Shown here piece after piece: positions 15,393 through 24,447 of a DNA stretch of 38,360 bases (positions are counted from its first letter, which is position 1; each line of letters opens with the position of its first letter). The stretch spans positions 1-38,360 of the forward strand of contig QMSP01000019.1 of the NCBI GenBank assembly GCA_003650925.1, given 5' to 3'. Source of the DNA: Thermoprotei archaeon (GTDB taxonomy: Archaea; Thermoproteota; Thermoprotei; QMSL01). The notes beneath the pieces were generated by a model. That model saw nothing but the letters and a program-made list of their open reading frames with translations. It did not search any database and was not told the DNA's origin. The position numbers were made by a program, and so were the translations under genes.

Positions 15393-15429
15393 TGAGGAGA
15401 CTTCTTTTCTAGCATTATGCCTATACCTC

Positions 15430-16062
15430 ATGAGAGCTTTAAGCCTAGTACTAATGACCCTACTAGCCAGCATCTTCACGCCCAGCCATGCTGGTGAAAT
15501 CGTATGCTTGATACTTAAGCATTCTAAAGTCTATAATGTCCTAGCCCCCTATGAGCGAGTGATAAAGCTCTCAGCTACTCAGGCTTTAAAGCTTGATGTT
15601 GCTGATTATTACGAAACGATTCTAGCCTACTATAAGCTTGCTTATGACTCCATGCTTCATAATCGTCTAGAAGAATGTGCTCGGTATACTGGCATAATGC
15701 TAGCCTTAATGCTTAAGGCTAAGGGTTACTCAGAGGAGCTTGGGCCTAAACTACTCGATATTCTCAATCGCCTAGACTGGAGTAAGGTTAGGCTTTATAA
15801 TGATGATCTCAAGAGGCTAATCAGCTATTGGCTTAATTACAAGCCTAGGGATCTTGAGGACTTTGCCTACACTTATGCCTCAGTATGCTTAAGCCTTCTT
15901 GAACAATTACCATCAGACTCCTTTATTAGAATTCTGTACACACCCAAGCTAAGAGAGCTCTACATCATAAGCCTAGCCTTAATCGTAATCACCTCAGCAT
16001 ATTTCGTCATAAAGCGTGTTAGGGAGGAGGCTGGTGGTGTGAGCTATGAGGGTTATAGGTGA
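15430..16062 (+). CDS. Exported helical protein with C-terminal membrane anchor
   Basis: 210 residues. Signal peptide LSLVLMTLLASIFTPSHA, a helical ectodomain with TPR-like pairs of amphipathic helices (YYETILAYYKLAYDSML; ECARYTGIMLALMLKAKG), and a C-terminal helix ELYIISLALIVITSAYFVI ending in a short basic tail. The helical ectodomain contrasts with the beta-rich proteins nearby. The stop lies 17 nt inside the following gene. Role unknown; probably a subunit of the same membrane assembly. Confidence 0.75.
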   Translation: MRALSLVLMTLLASIFTPSHAGEIVCLILKHSKVYNVLAPYERVIKLSATQALKLDVADYYETILAYYKLAYDSMLHNRLEECARYTGIMLALMLKAKGYSEELGPKLLDILNRLDWSKVRLYNDDLKRLISYWLNYKPRDLEDFAYTYASVCLSLLEQLPSDSFIRILYTPKLRELYIISLALIVITSAYFVIKRVREEAGGVSYEGYR

Positions 16063-17911
16063 TCATACCCCGAACCTTCGGGGAATACTATTAGTTACTT
16101 TACTAGGACTAATTGCATTGAATATCATAGCATGCGCTAAAGCAATTCCTGCCGGCGAGGAGAATTCAACAATATTGATTCTTAAGGCAGTTGATTATGG
16201 CGAGATTAGGCATATTGAGTACATTCCAAAGCCCCTCTATAAGGCTAAGGCCCTACTATGCTCTGAAATTGCTAAAGAACTCTTGCTTAAGGCTCTTTAT
16301 AACATGGAGCTTGATGAGATGAAGTTAAACTTCATTCTTGCATGTAAGCATGATGGCTACTTTTCCGAAACCCCAGATAGTCTAAAGTTTAGTCCTGAAG
16401 CAACCTTCTATGCTACGTGGCTTCTTAAAATGATAGGCTCTATGCCAAAGATTAATGCAAGCTTACTATTAAGCGAGCTGAGGAAAGCTGAGACCTTTGA
16501 CAAAGCCTACTACGTAGTCATGACTCTTAAACTAATAGGCTATAATGTGAGTGAAAGATTACTCCAAGATTTTGACTTAGACTATGCTGTAGCGTGGGTT
16601 AGGAATTCTTCAAGATCAAGCATTAAGGCTACTGCCATGTGGTTATGCTTGTTCAAAGATGGGGAGAAGGCTAAATGGTTGTTAGAGCATGCTCGAGATT
16701 TAGGCGCTAAGGTTCGTGCCAAGCTAGCACTCGGAAACTACTCTTATGAAGATATTACCAGCCTAGACTACTCAGAGTGGTTTAACATCGAGACTCTCAT
16801 CATCTTTAAGCCTGTATTCGTGAATGTAACAATTGTACCAGCTATAGTCGTTAAGGAAGAGCCTAAGATCGTGAATTTAAACATCGTCAAATGGCCTGAT
16901 GAGATTATTAATGATTATGAATTTTCATGGTCGTTAGAGGACAGTAGGATCGTTAGTAGGCTTAAGGCTGACAATCGTCTCCTAACCTTCGTGCATTACA
17001 TAGCTCGTGAGGAAACAGCCTATCTCAAGATTGAGCAGGTTAAATTCGGTAAAATTAATGTGACTTGCATCTATAAGCCGCCCTACGCCTTGAAGCTTTC
17101 AATAGGTGGTCTTGAGTATGAGTTAATGGGCACAGCATATAGGGCGCAGTGGTGCCTAGACGTCCTTTTGACAGGTACCTATAATCTCAAAGCCATCATC
17201 AAGTCCTCAAGAAGCCTTCTAATGGGCGAGGGAGTAGTTAAGCTAAAAGCCTCCTATGAGAGAACACTACTTGATTATGCATGGTTGGGACTTCCACTAT
17301 TATCAACCACTATAGCCTTATGTGGTGCTCCTAGTAGAAGGCGAAGGCTTAGACTAGGCCTACCAGCTGTAGTGATCCAAATAGTTCCTGCTTACTACGC
17401 TTACGAGCTTCTCAAACTTCACCCCTTATGGTTCACCTTAGCCTCTGGAGTTGTACTCCTCATTATAGCACGCTTAATCGATAAGGAAGCTTTAGAAGCC
17501 TGTCTAGGCCACATCATTGTAATTACAGCCCTATGCATGGCTTCAATGCTTACATCAAATCCTATAGTTCTACTGCTTGGTGGTATTGGTTCAGGCTTAT
17601 TCCTAGCCTCAGCCATACTATACCCAAGTGAAAGAGAGCGTACTGAAAGGCTTTACAAGAGCACGATACTAGTCTATAGCCTAGGCATTATGCTTATGGG
17701 CTTGATAAATCAGCTTGCTGTAGAAATAGCCTCCTTCCTCTATGCGCCGGATGAGGCTTTTATTGACTCAATACGCATACAGGCCATGCTCATAGCAGAT
17801 TTAATCGCGCTTACACCAGTAATAGCGCCATTAGTACACTTAGCGAGACTAATACACTCATTTGAAAGAGCAAAAGAAGCTGAGGCTATTGTCAGAGCTA
17901 TTGGAAAGTGA
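16046..17911 (+). CDS. Large protein with exported N-terminal domain and polytopic C-terminus
   Basis: 621 residues. An N-terminal hydrophobic helix (GILLVTLLGLIALNIIACA) exports a roughly 380-residue domain with several NXS/T sequons and helical repeat features (TPEATFYATWLLKMIG-type units). The last 210 residues contain about seven membrane helices. GGTGGTGTGAGC stands before the ATG, which overlaps the preceding gene. The dyad with the longest arms (16068-16083, CCCCGAA/TTCGGGG) lies within the first 12 codons. The size and topology suggest a channel or scaffold subunit of the surface machine; no homology is claimed. Confidence 0.8.
   Translation: MRVIGDHTPNLRGILLVTLLGLIALNIIACAKAIPAGEENSTILILKAVDYGEIRHIEYIPKPLYKAKALLCSEIAKELLLKALYNMELDEMKLNFILACKHDGYFSETPDSLKFSPEATFYATWLLKMIGSMPKINASLLLSELRKAETFDKAYYVVMTLKLIGYNVSERLLQDFDLDYAVAWVRNSSRSSIKATAMWLCLFKDGEKAKWLLEHARDLGAKVRAKLALGNYSYEDITSLDYSEWFNIETLIIFKPVFVNVTIVPAIVVKEEPKIVNLNIVKWPDEIINDYEFSWSLEDSRIVSRLKADNRLLTFVHYIAREETAYLKIEQVKFGKINVTCIYKPPYALKLSIGGLEYELMGTAYRAQWCLDVLLTGTYNLKAIIKSSRSLLMGEGVVKLKASYERTLLDYAWLGLPLLSTTIALCGAPSRRRRLRLGLPAVVIQIVPAYYAYELLKLHPLWFTLASGVVLLIIARLIDKEALEACLGHIIVITALCMASMLTSNPIVLLLGGIGSGLFLASAILYPSERERTERLYKSTILVYSLGIMLMGLINQLAVEIASFLYAPDEAFIDSIRIQAMLIADLIALTPVIAPLVHLARLIHSFERAKEAEAIVRAIGK
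16070..16081 (+). repeat. Dispersed dyad CCGAACCTTCGG, exact copy with extended arms
   Basis: The arms extend to 7 bp (CCCCGAA/TTCGGGG, 16068-16083). It lies 24 nt after a start codon and is read as TPNLRG. Confidence 0.85.
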
Positions 17912-18036
17912 ACGATAGGCTAATAAGACCAATAGGAGCACAGAGAAGTAGATTGTGTGGCTCATGTAAAGTAGTGTATTGTGGTGTTAAGTGCTGTACA
18001 GTATCTTCCCCCTTCTTAAAACTTCTTATTACCTAA
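17908..18036 (+). CDS. Small cysteine-rich ORF, possible zinc knuckle
   Basis: 42 residues starting at a GTG that overlaps the previous TGA (GTGA), the usual layout for coupled translation. Five cysteines cluster as LCGSCKVVYCGVKCC, enough for a metal site. The 3' part overlaps the TATA-like region of the HerA-like gene, and no strong ribosome site is present, so it may be chance. Confidence 0.4.
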   Translation: MNDRLIRPIGAQRSRLCGSCKVVYCGVKCCTVSSPFLKLLIT

Positions 18037-18042
18037 TACTTG

Positions 18043-21000
18043 ATGAGTCTTCAACTACTGGAGTATAAGCTCATACCTAAGGGTAATCTACTCGATTGCA
18101 TAGTCTATAGGCTAGTTGATCGTGGTGAGGAGTATTATCGTGTTCTCAAGCTCTTACGCCTACTTCGTAATCCAAGAGAACTTGCACAAATTGAGACCCT
18201 CTTAGACATGCATCAGGACATCGTATCAGCTTTCAAGCATGAGACTAGAGCTCGGCTGGTCTTGATAGCGGTCTATTCAAAGCGTTTAGGTTTAATTTGG
18301 TGCTATGGCGTAGCTGTGGCTGACAAGGGGCTTGAAGTCGCTAAGGCTTGGGCTGATAAGCTATTTGAAGCTCTAAAAGCCTGCCTTAAAGGTACTTACA
18401 GGCAAGCAGTCTTTAGGGAGCTTACTTATGATGAGGCTTGTGAAGTCGTGAGGATTCTAATGGCTTCAAAGCATGCTGCAGCCATTATTGGCTTGCCAGA
18501 GCCTAGGGAGGCTATGGCTAGACCAGCAAAGACGGTTTACTACTACATTGGAACTCGTATTGTTGAAATGGCTGAGGAGGTTGTTAGAGGCTTATTAGCA
18601 CATGGAGAGGAATTTGCCTATGTAGTGCTTGCTCAAGCAGTACCCCCTGAGCAACTTCACAAGCTCTTAACCAAGGTCTCGAAGCTATGCTCAAAGTATT
18701 CAACTTTTGAAGAGACAGCTAGCCTAGGCTTCTACATGACGATACCCTTCGGCTATACTAGAAGCCTTTCATATACTTCGCATGAAGCTTCGGGGAAGAC
18801 CATAGGCAAGCAAAGGATGGAGACTAGAGCCTATTCACTAAGTGAGAGTGAGGCTAGGCATAGTTCAGAAAGCCATGTAGAATCTAAAGCCGTAAGCGAG
18901 GGTATTGCCGAGAGTGAGGTCCATACTAGAAGTCGAGCCCACACGATAACGCATGGTGAATCCTGGAGTGAGGCTCATACTGAAGCGCATGCTAAGGGAG
19001 TCTTCGAGTCTAGGGGTGGCTTCTCAAGTCATGCTAGGGTAGAAGGCTTTACTTATGGTCAGATTGAGAGTGTAAGCAAGGGCTTAAGCTTAACAGATTA
19101 TGACAAGGCAGTTAAGGAGTATGGTTATCAGGTTAAGACTGAAAGCGAGAGTACTGGAGGGTCTAAGGCTACTAGTCAAAGTGAGAGTTATACTCATTCT
19201 AAGGAGTGGGATGTTGAGGGTGGTGTAGGCTTTAAGGGGCTGATTCATGGTGGGGGTTCTTATGGTGAGAGTGATGCTTGGGGCAAGACCAAGGGTGTTA
19301 CTAAGAGTGAGAGTTGGAGCAAAAGCGAGAGTGTTCAAAGACCTGAGGGTAAGGTTCCCACGTTTACTGAGAGTAAGACTGTAGTTGATTATGGTACAAG
19401 GGAGAGTCCTAAATTACGCACTTACAGTGAGACGAGAGTCTCTGGCTCATCATGGGCTAGAGGGACTTCTGAATCATGGAGTGAGGCTCATACTGTAAAC
19501 CATGGAAGGTTTAGGAGTGAGTCATTTACTGAGGCTGAGTCGATAAGCAGAGGCATAACTAAAAGCCATGTTGAGACTCGAGGAGAATCCAGGGGCGTTA
19601 GTGAAGGTATTAGCAAGGTGCAAGGTAGGGTTCGAAGCTTCGGGGAATCTATTGGTGAGAGTCAAGCTCTAAGTGAGTCAAGAGGCTATAGTGTTAGTGA
19701 AGGAAACATTTATGGTCTAGGCATTTTTCCAGGATTAAGCTTCAGCTACTCAGTTAGGCGATTAGATGAGCTAAAGCGCCTAGCCTACGAGCTCTTGAGG
19801 TTCGAAAGGGATCGTATTGCACAGATGATTTCGCAAGGAGGCTACCATGTCCTATGTGCCATACTAGGTTCTGAGAAGACAATAGCTGTGGCTAAGGCTT
19901 TGATGATCGAAGCCTATACGCCTACGAAGCTTTATCCAGAGCCTCTTAGAGTTATCGAGGGCGATGAGGAATTCCTCTTAAGCGTTAAGACGCTCTCATT
20001 TGACCTAAGGCCGTCAAAGCATCTCATACGCCCATACAAGTACATGAACCTCTACACAGCTACTGAATTGGCTGCTTTAACTCATCCTCCAAGACTTGAA
20101 GCACCTGGATTAGAGGCTATAATGGAGAATATTCCTGAGTTTAGAGTACCACCACCTAAGCACTATGATGTAGAGTTTGGTAATGTTGTTAGTCATGAAC
20201 TTGGTGATGTAACTTCAATACGCTTTGGCATTAACAAAGAGGAGCTCTTACATGCAGGCTTCTTTGGGATAACTAGAAGTGGAAAGACTAATGCAGCACT
20301 AGTCTTTGTTAGTCGTTGTATCAAGGCATTAGGCGCTCGTGCCTTAATCCTCGACTGGAAGCAGGATTGGCGTCGTATTCTAAAAGTCGTCAAGGGTAAG
20401 CTCTTCGTTCTATACCGCTCTGAACCTTCGGGGGAAGCTAGGCCCCTAAGATGGAATCCGCTAGTACCTCCGAGAGGAGTTGATCCAGAAACTTGGCGTG
20501 ATATCGTCATAACGTGGTTCTGTATGACTTATGGCTTAGGTCCAAGAAGCTATACATTACTATGGGAAGTGCTTGATGAGCTTTATGCTGAGAGAGGAAT
20601 TTATGATGGCGATTATAGCAATCCACCAACACTCAAAGACATGTATGAGCGTATCAATGCTATGTATGAGCAGGAGCGTAAGTCGAGAAAAGTCACTTTC
20701 GAACAACTTGACATCTATGTGAAGACTTTAGCAAGGCTTAGATATTACACTCGTGGAAGACTAGCCAAACTCTTCGCCTCAAAAGAGCATACTGATATAA
20801 GCGAGCTACTCTCAGGCGTTACTGTAATTGAGGCTGGTGAGATGGCTGATGTTCATAAGCCATTCATACTGGGCCTACTAGCCCTAAGCGCATTCTACTA
20901 TCGCAAATTCACAGGCCCAAGTGAAGTACCAGAGCTAATAGTGCTTGAGGAGGCTCATCAGGTGGCATTTGACCCAACTGTTAAGGAGATTGCTAGGGAG

Positions 21001-21396
21001 CTTAACATCACAGAGTCTGTATTTGATAAGATGGCTGCAGAATCAGCAGGCTTCAACCAGTATCTAGTCTTCATAGCACAACATCCTGCTACACTATCAA
21101 ATGGTGTGTTAAAGAATCTAGGCTTAATCGTAGTCTTTAAACTAATAGCTGAGGATACAAAGCATCGTGATATCCAGCTCGTAAAAGATATGCTCGTGAG
21201 AGGCACTGAGAGGGCATATATTGAAGTAGCAAGGTTTATTACAAGACTTCCAGTAGGCTGGGCAGTAGTAAGAAAATGTAGAAGTTATGTTTTAATAGAG
21301 CAAGAGCCCGTACTGGTCAAGTGGGATTTATTTGACCAAGAGATTGTAAAAAATAACAAATTCATTAATTTAGTTTTAGGCTCTACCTCTCGCTAA
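18043..21396 (+). CDS. HerA/VirB4-like ATPase with long Ser/Glu/Gly-rich insertion
   Basis: About 1117 residues. The N-terminal 250 residues are alpha/beta. Residues about 255-570 are low-complexity, built of degenerate SES/GES/SEAH units. The C-terminal half is a HerA/FtsK/VirB4-type motor: Walker A GITRSGKT near residue 743 and Walker B LIVLEEAH near 967. The LTHPP...PGLEAI segment before the motor is typical of VirB4/TraG-like conjugation ATPases. It probably pumps DNA or protein through the membrane with the TadA/TadC or exported proteins. The ATG at 18043 follows TTCTTAAAAC by about 24 nt. The final 21 residues after WDLFDQ look added: related tails downstream end near WNLFNV. Confidence 0.9.
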   Translation: MSLQLLEYKLIPKGNLLDCIVYRLVDRGEEYYRVLKLLRLLRNPRELAQIETLLDMHQDIVSAFKHETRARLVLIAVYSKRLGLIWCYGVAVADKGLEVAKAWADKLFEALKACLKGTYRQAVFRELTYDEACEVVRILMASKHAAAIIGLPEPREAMARPAKTVYYYIGTRIVEMAEEVVRGLLAHGEEFAYVVLAQAVPPEQLHKLLTKVSKLCSKYSTFEETASLGFYMTIPFGYTRSLSYTSHEASGKTIGKQRMETRAYSLSESEARHSSESHVESKAVSEGIAESEVHTRSRAHTITHGESWSEAHTEAHAKGVFESRGGFSSHARVEGFTYGQIESVSKGLSLTDYDKAVKEYGYQVKTESESTGGSKATSQSESYTHSKEWDVEGGVGFKGLIHGGGSYGESDAWGKTKGVTKSESWSKSESVQRPEGKVPTFTESKTVVDYGTRESPKLRTYSETRVSGSSWARGTSESWSEAHTVNHGRFRSESFTEAESISRGITKSHVETRGESRGVSEGISKVQGRVRSFGESIGESQALSESRGYSVSEGNIYGLGIFPGLSFSYSVRRLDELKRLAYELLRFERDRIAQMISQGGYHVLCAILGSEKTIAVAKALMIEAYTPTKLYPEPLRVIEGDEEFLLSVKTLSFDLRPSKHLIRPYKYMNLYTATELAALTHPPRLEAPGLEAIMENIPEFRVPPPKHYDVEFGNVVSHELGDVTSIRFGINKEELLHAGFFGITRSGKTNAALVFVSRCIKALGARALILDWKQDWRRILKVVKGKLFVLYRSEPSGEARPLRWNPLVPPRGVDPETWRDIVITWFCMTYGLGPRSYTLLWEVLDELYAERGIYDGDYSNPPTLKDMYERINAMYEQERKSRKVTFEQLDIYVKTLARLRYYTRGRLAKLFASKEHTDISELLSGVTVIEAGEMADVHKPFILGLLALSAFYYRKFTGPSEVPELIVLEEAHQVAFDPTVKEIARELNITESVFDKMAAESAGFNQYLVFIAQHPATLSNGVLKNLGLIVVFKLIAEDTKHRDIQLVKDMLVRGTERAYIEVARFITRLPVGWAVVRKCRSYVLIEQEPVLVKWDLFDQEIVKNNKFINLVLGSTSR
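20420..20431 (+). repeat. Dispersed dyad, one mismatch (CTGAACCTTCGG)
   Basis: In the motor domain of the HerA-like gene, read as SEPSGE, a register different from the TPNLR copies. Confidence 0.6.
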
Positions 21397-22207
21397 GTTG
21401 CTCTCCAAGCTTCCATAATCCACTATTTATCGTGAATATGTCAGTATCTGCAAGATTGGCTAGATGCCTGTGAAGGTCTAGCATGAATTTCCTATCAATC
21501 TTCCTACTAGCATCTACCTGAAAGCCTGTTAGAAACTTTATCCCTTTTACCACGTTAACCCCTAAAGGTGGCTCAAGCTCGTTAATAAACTTGCTGAGTA
21601 ACACCCCGGAAACCGCTAGAATCTTGAAAGGTACTACTGCTGTCCAATGTCTTACATTAGGCGTTCTTTCAGCTTCATCAATTATCAGCCTCTGGTAGTA
21701 TGGTGGATTATTTATAATATCCTGAGCATCATAGTTCTCTAGCACTTTAGCATGGAATGTCAACATCCTCTCCATGTTGATCTTTCTTGAGCCACGATAC
21801 CCCTTCATGTAAACTACGTCTCTCACAAGCATAGGGTCCCTTCTTCTCGTAGGATCCTTAGTAAGTTGATACACCTGCTTGATATATCGGATCCTATCTT
21901 TGCGATCCATACCTCCTATAGCCCAAGTGCCACCGATAACTGCAGCAAGCCAATACTTCTCAACAGCAGTTCTCGCGCCCAGATCCTCCGCCAAGCTAAT
22001 AAACTCTTTTGCAATACTGTCGTTGAGTTTAGATCCCTCATCCCTCAGCTTTATGGCAATATCCTTTATTAGCCTATAAATCACATCTCTGAAATTCAGA
22101 CTCATATTTTCAGCCTCAGAAAGTATAGACTGAATAGGGCTATTTAAACTTTCTAGTCTGAAGCATAGACGATATCTCTCGACCCTCTTATCTTGAGCGC
22201 TAGACAT
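21383..22207 (-). CDS. Unknown 274-residue cargo protein
   Basis: 274 residues, helical, without signal or membrane anchor except a short hydrophobic patch (VVPFKILAVSGVLLSKFI). No motif is recognised. It converges on the HerA-like gene and overlaps its stop by 14 nt. The same arrangement, a minus-strand gene ending exactly at a HerA tail, recurs at 23082, 23759 and 26297. It is divergent from the small gene at 22248 with a 40-nt gap, so the two may be a functional pair. Its lack of dyads and its position mark it as cargo. Confidence 0.75.
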   Translation of the reverse strand: MSSAQDKRVERYRLCFRLESLNSPIQSILSEAENMSLNFRDVIYRLIKDIAIKLRDEGSKLNDSIAKEFISLAEDLGARTAVEKYWLAAVIGGTWAIGGMDRKDRIRYIKQVYQLTKDPTRRRDPMLVRDVVYMKGYRGSRKINMERMLTFHAKVLENYDAQDIINNPPYYQRLIIDEAERTPNVRHWTAVVPFKILAVSGVLLSKFINELEPPLGVNVVKGIKFLTGFQVDASRKIDRKFMLDLHRHLANLADTDIFTINSGLWKLGEQLSER

Positions 22208-22247
22208 AAACTATCGCACATCGCTCTAGAATGCAGGGGTGTAGAGG

Positions 22248-22679
22248 ATGAGAAGTGAGGTAAAATATCCACGATGGGTAAACGAAATTCTGAAAAAGAT
22301 TAACGTAACGATATACAGAGGAAGGAAGGGACGAGTACTGAAAGAGAATGTTCCCATCCTTAGTTTACCTTCAAGACTCCTCTCGCACGGAGGAAGTACA
22401 ATTAAGCAAAGAGCTTTTATCATAGGTTTTGAAGATGAAGAGGAAATATGGAACCAGCCTCCTGACTGTGGCGATATAGTGGTGAAGATCTACGACTTAA
22501 AAGAGCCGGGGAAATATCGCGTTGAAATATTCTGCTCGGGAGTCAACAAGAAGGTGATTAAATTTGATAACAAGGAAGTTTTGAATTATCAAGGCTATGA
22601 AGAAGAGGATATCAGAAATAGGAGGCAGATTGTGGGCACGGTAATATTCGATGTCCAAATTCGTGAGTACAATTTGTAG
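22248..22679 (+). CDS. Unknown 143-residue cargo protein
   Basis: 143 residues. A basic N-terminus (VNEILKKINVTIYRGRKGR) is followed by a beta-rich C-terminal half (GDIVVKIYDLKEPGKYRVEIFCSG; VGTVIFDVQIREYNL). GGTGTAGAGG precedes the ATG. It is divergent from the 274-residue gene and is the only other gene in the first cargo unit. Family not recognised; a two-gene defence or toxin-type pair is conceivable but unsupported by motifs. Confidence 0.7.
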   Translation: MRSEVKYPRWVNEILKKINVTIYRGRKGRVLKENVPILSLPSRLLSHGGSTIKQRAFIIGFEDEEEIWNQPPDCGDIVVKIYDLKEPGKYRVEIFCSGVNKKVIKFDNKEVLNYQGYEEEDIRNRRQIVGTVIFDVQIREYNL

Positions 22680-22984
22680 TACCCTTAACAGTCGTTAACC
22701 TCACGAAATAATGCTAAGCTCTCAGCGAATATTACTGGAGTCGGAGGACAGCTTGGCGTCTACAATCCCACTGCCCTGGTCTCGTATCTGCGTAGAACGC
22801 CCTTGCTTATATACTCAGGAGGTTCACTTCGTAAATATCGGGATAATTTTGCCGATCATCCTACAGGGGTGTGCGTTAAATGAGCAAGTGACAGATCATC
22901 TAATCTCCTACCATGGAGTCTCCACTTAAACACGGACATAATTAACTAATGTATCGGCAATGCTCATAAGTGTCCTCTTAGTCC
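22680..22984. other. Gene-poor stretch before the first HerA tail relic
   Basis: No convincing gene or RNA is seen. One 72-codon open frame (22711-22929) lacks a ribosome site and looks like chance. Faint similarity to the HerA-like gene begins only at its right end. Confidence 0.4.
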
Positions 22985-23092
22985 GTTATCATCAGTTTGC
23001 CGATAGGCTGGAGTATAGTACGCAAACGTCGCTCTCATAACTTAATGGAGCAAGAGCCAGTTCTAGTAGAATGGAATCTATTCAATGTATAA
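22985..23092 (+). pseudogene. Relic of a HerA-like gene 3' end (tail copy A)
   Basis: 35 codons ending in TAA. They align without gaps to the HerA-like protein near its end: LPIGWSIVRKRRS against LPVGWAVVRKCRS, then LMEQEPVLVEWNLFNV against LIEQEPVLVKWDLFDQ, about 21 of 33 residues identical. No start or ATPase core precedes it. The divergence is too large for a fresh duplication, so it probably comes from a related element. The convergent gene at 23082 ends 11 nt inside it. Confidence 0.8.
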
Positions 23093-23588
23093 TCATCGGA
23101 AGTAGTATAGAGAGGTAATGCAGAAGTAGAGGTATATAACACAACACCGTGACGGTATACAGCAATATCGCGAGAACCTGTAGAATTTTCGATAAATTCG
23201 ACCAAAAATCTTGAGCTAGATCAATTATAATGTCAATAAAGATGGGTAATAAGGTGTCCTTGATCATCTCCACTTCATATAGTCTAAGTGGGAAGGCTAT
23301 TACAAGTAGAACTACTAATATCCCTGTATGTTCACATCGTCTAAACCAAATGGGTTCCTTTATTTCAGCAAAACATAATTTTAGAAAGTCAAGGCCATCT
23401 TTAATTAAAGCTACTAGTAATGTGAGAACATAAATCAATTCAAAGTGATATAGCGTAATAGCTCCTGATAATTTGCAAATTATCAACATTATGCATGCTA
23501 TACATGTTATAATAGCGTAAATCAGATAGAGGCGGAGTCTGCCTTTTTCACGCACATTATTATTACGTGTTAATCTTAATTTTAACAT
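23082..23588 (-). CDS. Polytopic membrane protein, cargo
   Basis: 168 residues with about four membrane helices: LYLIYAIITCIACIMLIICKL, LIYVLTLLVALIKDG, ILVVLLVIAFPL and LAILLYTVTVLCYIPLLLHYL. The N-terminus is basic. There is no enzyme motif. It is alone between two HerA tail relics and converges on tail copy A. Single small membrane proteins in such positions are often immunity, exclusion or abortive-infection factors; this is inference. Confidence 0.7.
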   Translation of the reverse strand: MLKLRLTRNNNVREKGRLRLYLIYAIITCIACIMLIICKLSGAITLYHFELIYVLTLLVALIKDGLDFLKLCFAEIKEPIWFRRCEHTGILVVLLVIAFPLRLYEVEMIKDTLLPIFIDIIIDLAQDFWSNLSKILQVLAILLYTVTVLCYIPLLLHYLSILLPMIIH

Positions 23589-23690
23589 TTTCTCACATTG
23601 TTTAACATCTTTCTCTTAGAATTCTTTTGCCCTATATTATTTCATCTTCCCGCACGGTGATTCATAACGAAATCACCAATAAGGTGAGGT

Positions 23691-23762
23691 ATTGCAGAGA
23701 AATGCAGGAGTTATGACCCCGTGGAGTGTGAATAAGCCCTAATAGGATGGGATCTCTTTTAC
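23691..23762 (+). pseudogene. Relic of a HerA-like gene 3' end (tail copy B), with internal stop
   Basis: 24 codons aligning to the same tail: EKCRSY against RKCRSY, E-C-E against E-Q-E, then a TAA at 23733-23735, then ALIGWDLF against VLVKWDLF; about 12 of 24 positions are identical. Weaker similarity may continue upstream through a TGA at the expected Trp. The convergent gene at 23759 ends within its last four bases. Confidence 0.65.
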
Positions 23763-24409
23763 CTAGTAACAATCTTCATGCACATCTCGATATGGGCTAT
23801 TAGGCTTTTTCTCAAGTCTTCATAAATATCCCTTGCCCCTTCATATTTACTGAAGTCTCGTGCAATAAAGGCGTATACAACTTCAATTAATTGGTTACGC
23901 TCCGCAAAGTCTACGAGTTCCTTCACAAGAAATGTTATCGTGGAATTATATTTGATGTTAACTACGTTGTAGCGTACATTGTACTTGCTTGAAGTGATGA
24001 AAGGTTCGAGGAGCATGTGGAATATCATCAAGTAGGCTAGTATGAACATTAGATATAAGCGAATAATTATGTTGTCCATCATTTTATTGAATTTCTCATA
24101 CTCCAGGAGCTTGTTCAGTAACTCCTTATGATCTACCTTCACCTTGAACTCCTTTAAGTAGAAGCCAAGTATGCCTACAAACCAGTACATCACTGTTTCG
24201 AAGATCTTCCTTAATACTTCCTCCTCAAGGCTTGTAATTAATGTCATTTTATTAAAGATCTCGTTTATTTTCTTCCTTACCTCCTCGTTTGGTTGAAGTA
24301 GCAATCTCGCAAGTCTCTCAGGCTTTAATTCTTTTGTCTTTGAAATTCTCTTAAGTTCAACTTCAAAAGCTTCTATAGAGCTCCTAAATTCATGGGTAAC
24401 ATCATCCAC
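23759..24409 (-). CDS. Helical protein downstream of a HEPN gene, cargo
   Basis: 216 residues, helical throughout. Two hydrophobic helices (FETVMYWFVGILGFYL; IIIRLYLMFILAYLMIFHMLL) suggest membrane association or a buried core. The C-terminus (YEDLRKSLIAHIEMCMKIV) has HEPN-like spacing but no clear RX4-6H motif. The GTG start has a TATA-like CCTTTAAAGC 27 nt upstream, so it has its own leaderless promoter despite following the HEPN gene by 38 nt. It may be the partner of the HEPN protein. It ends on tail copy B. Confidence 0.75.
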   Translation of the reverse strand: MDDVTHEFRSSIEAFEVELKRISKTKELKPERLARLLLQPNEEVRKKINEIFNKMTLITSLEEEVLRKIFETVMYWFVGILGFYLKEFKVKVDHKELLNKLLEYEKFNKMMDNIIIRLYLMFILAYLMIFHMLLEPFITSSKYNVRYNVVNIKYNSTITFLVKELVDFAERNQLIEVVYAFIARDFSKYEGARDIYEDLRKSLIAHIEMCMKIVTR

Positions 24410-24447
24410 GAGGGAGATGCCAGATTTTAGCGCTTTAAAGGGCTCCT

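Noticed and set aside
22711-22929. 72-codon plus-strand frame before tail copy A
   Set aside because: No ribosome site or TATA-like box at the right distance and irregular composition; treated as non-coding.
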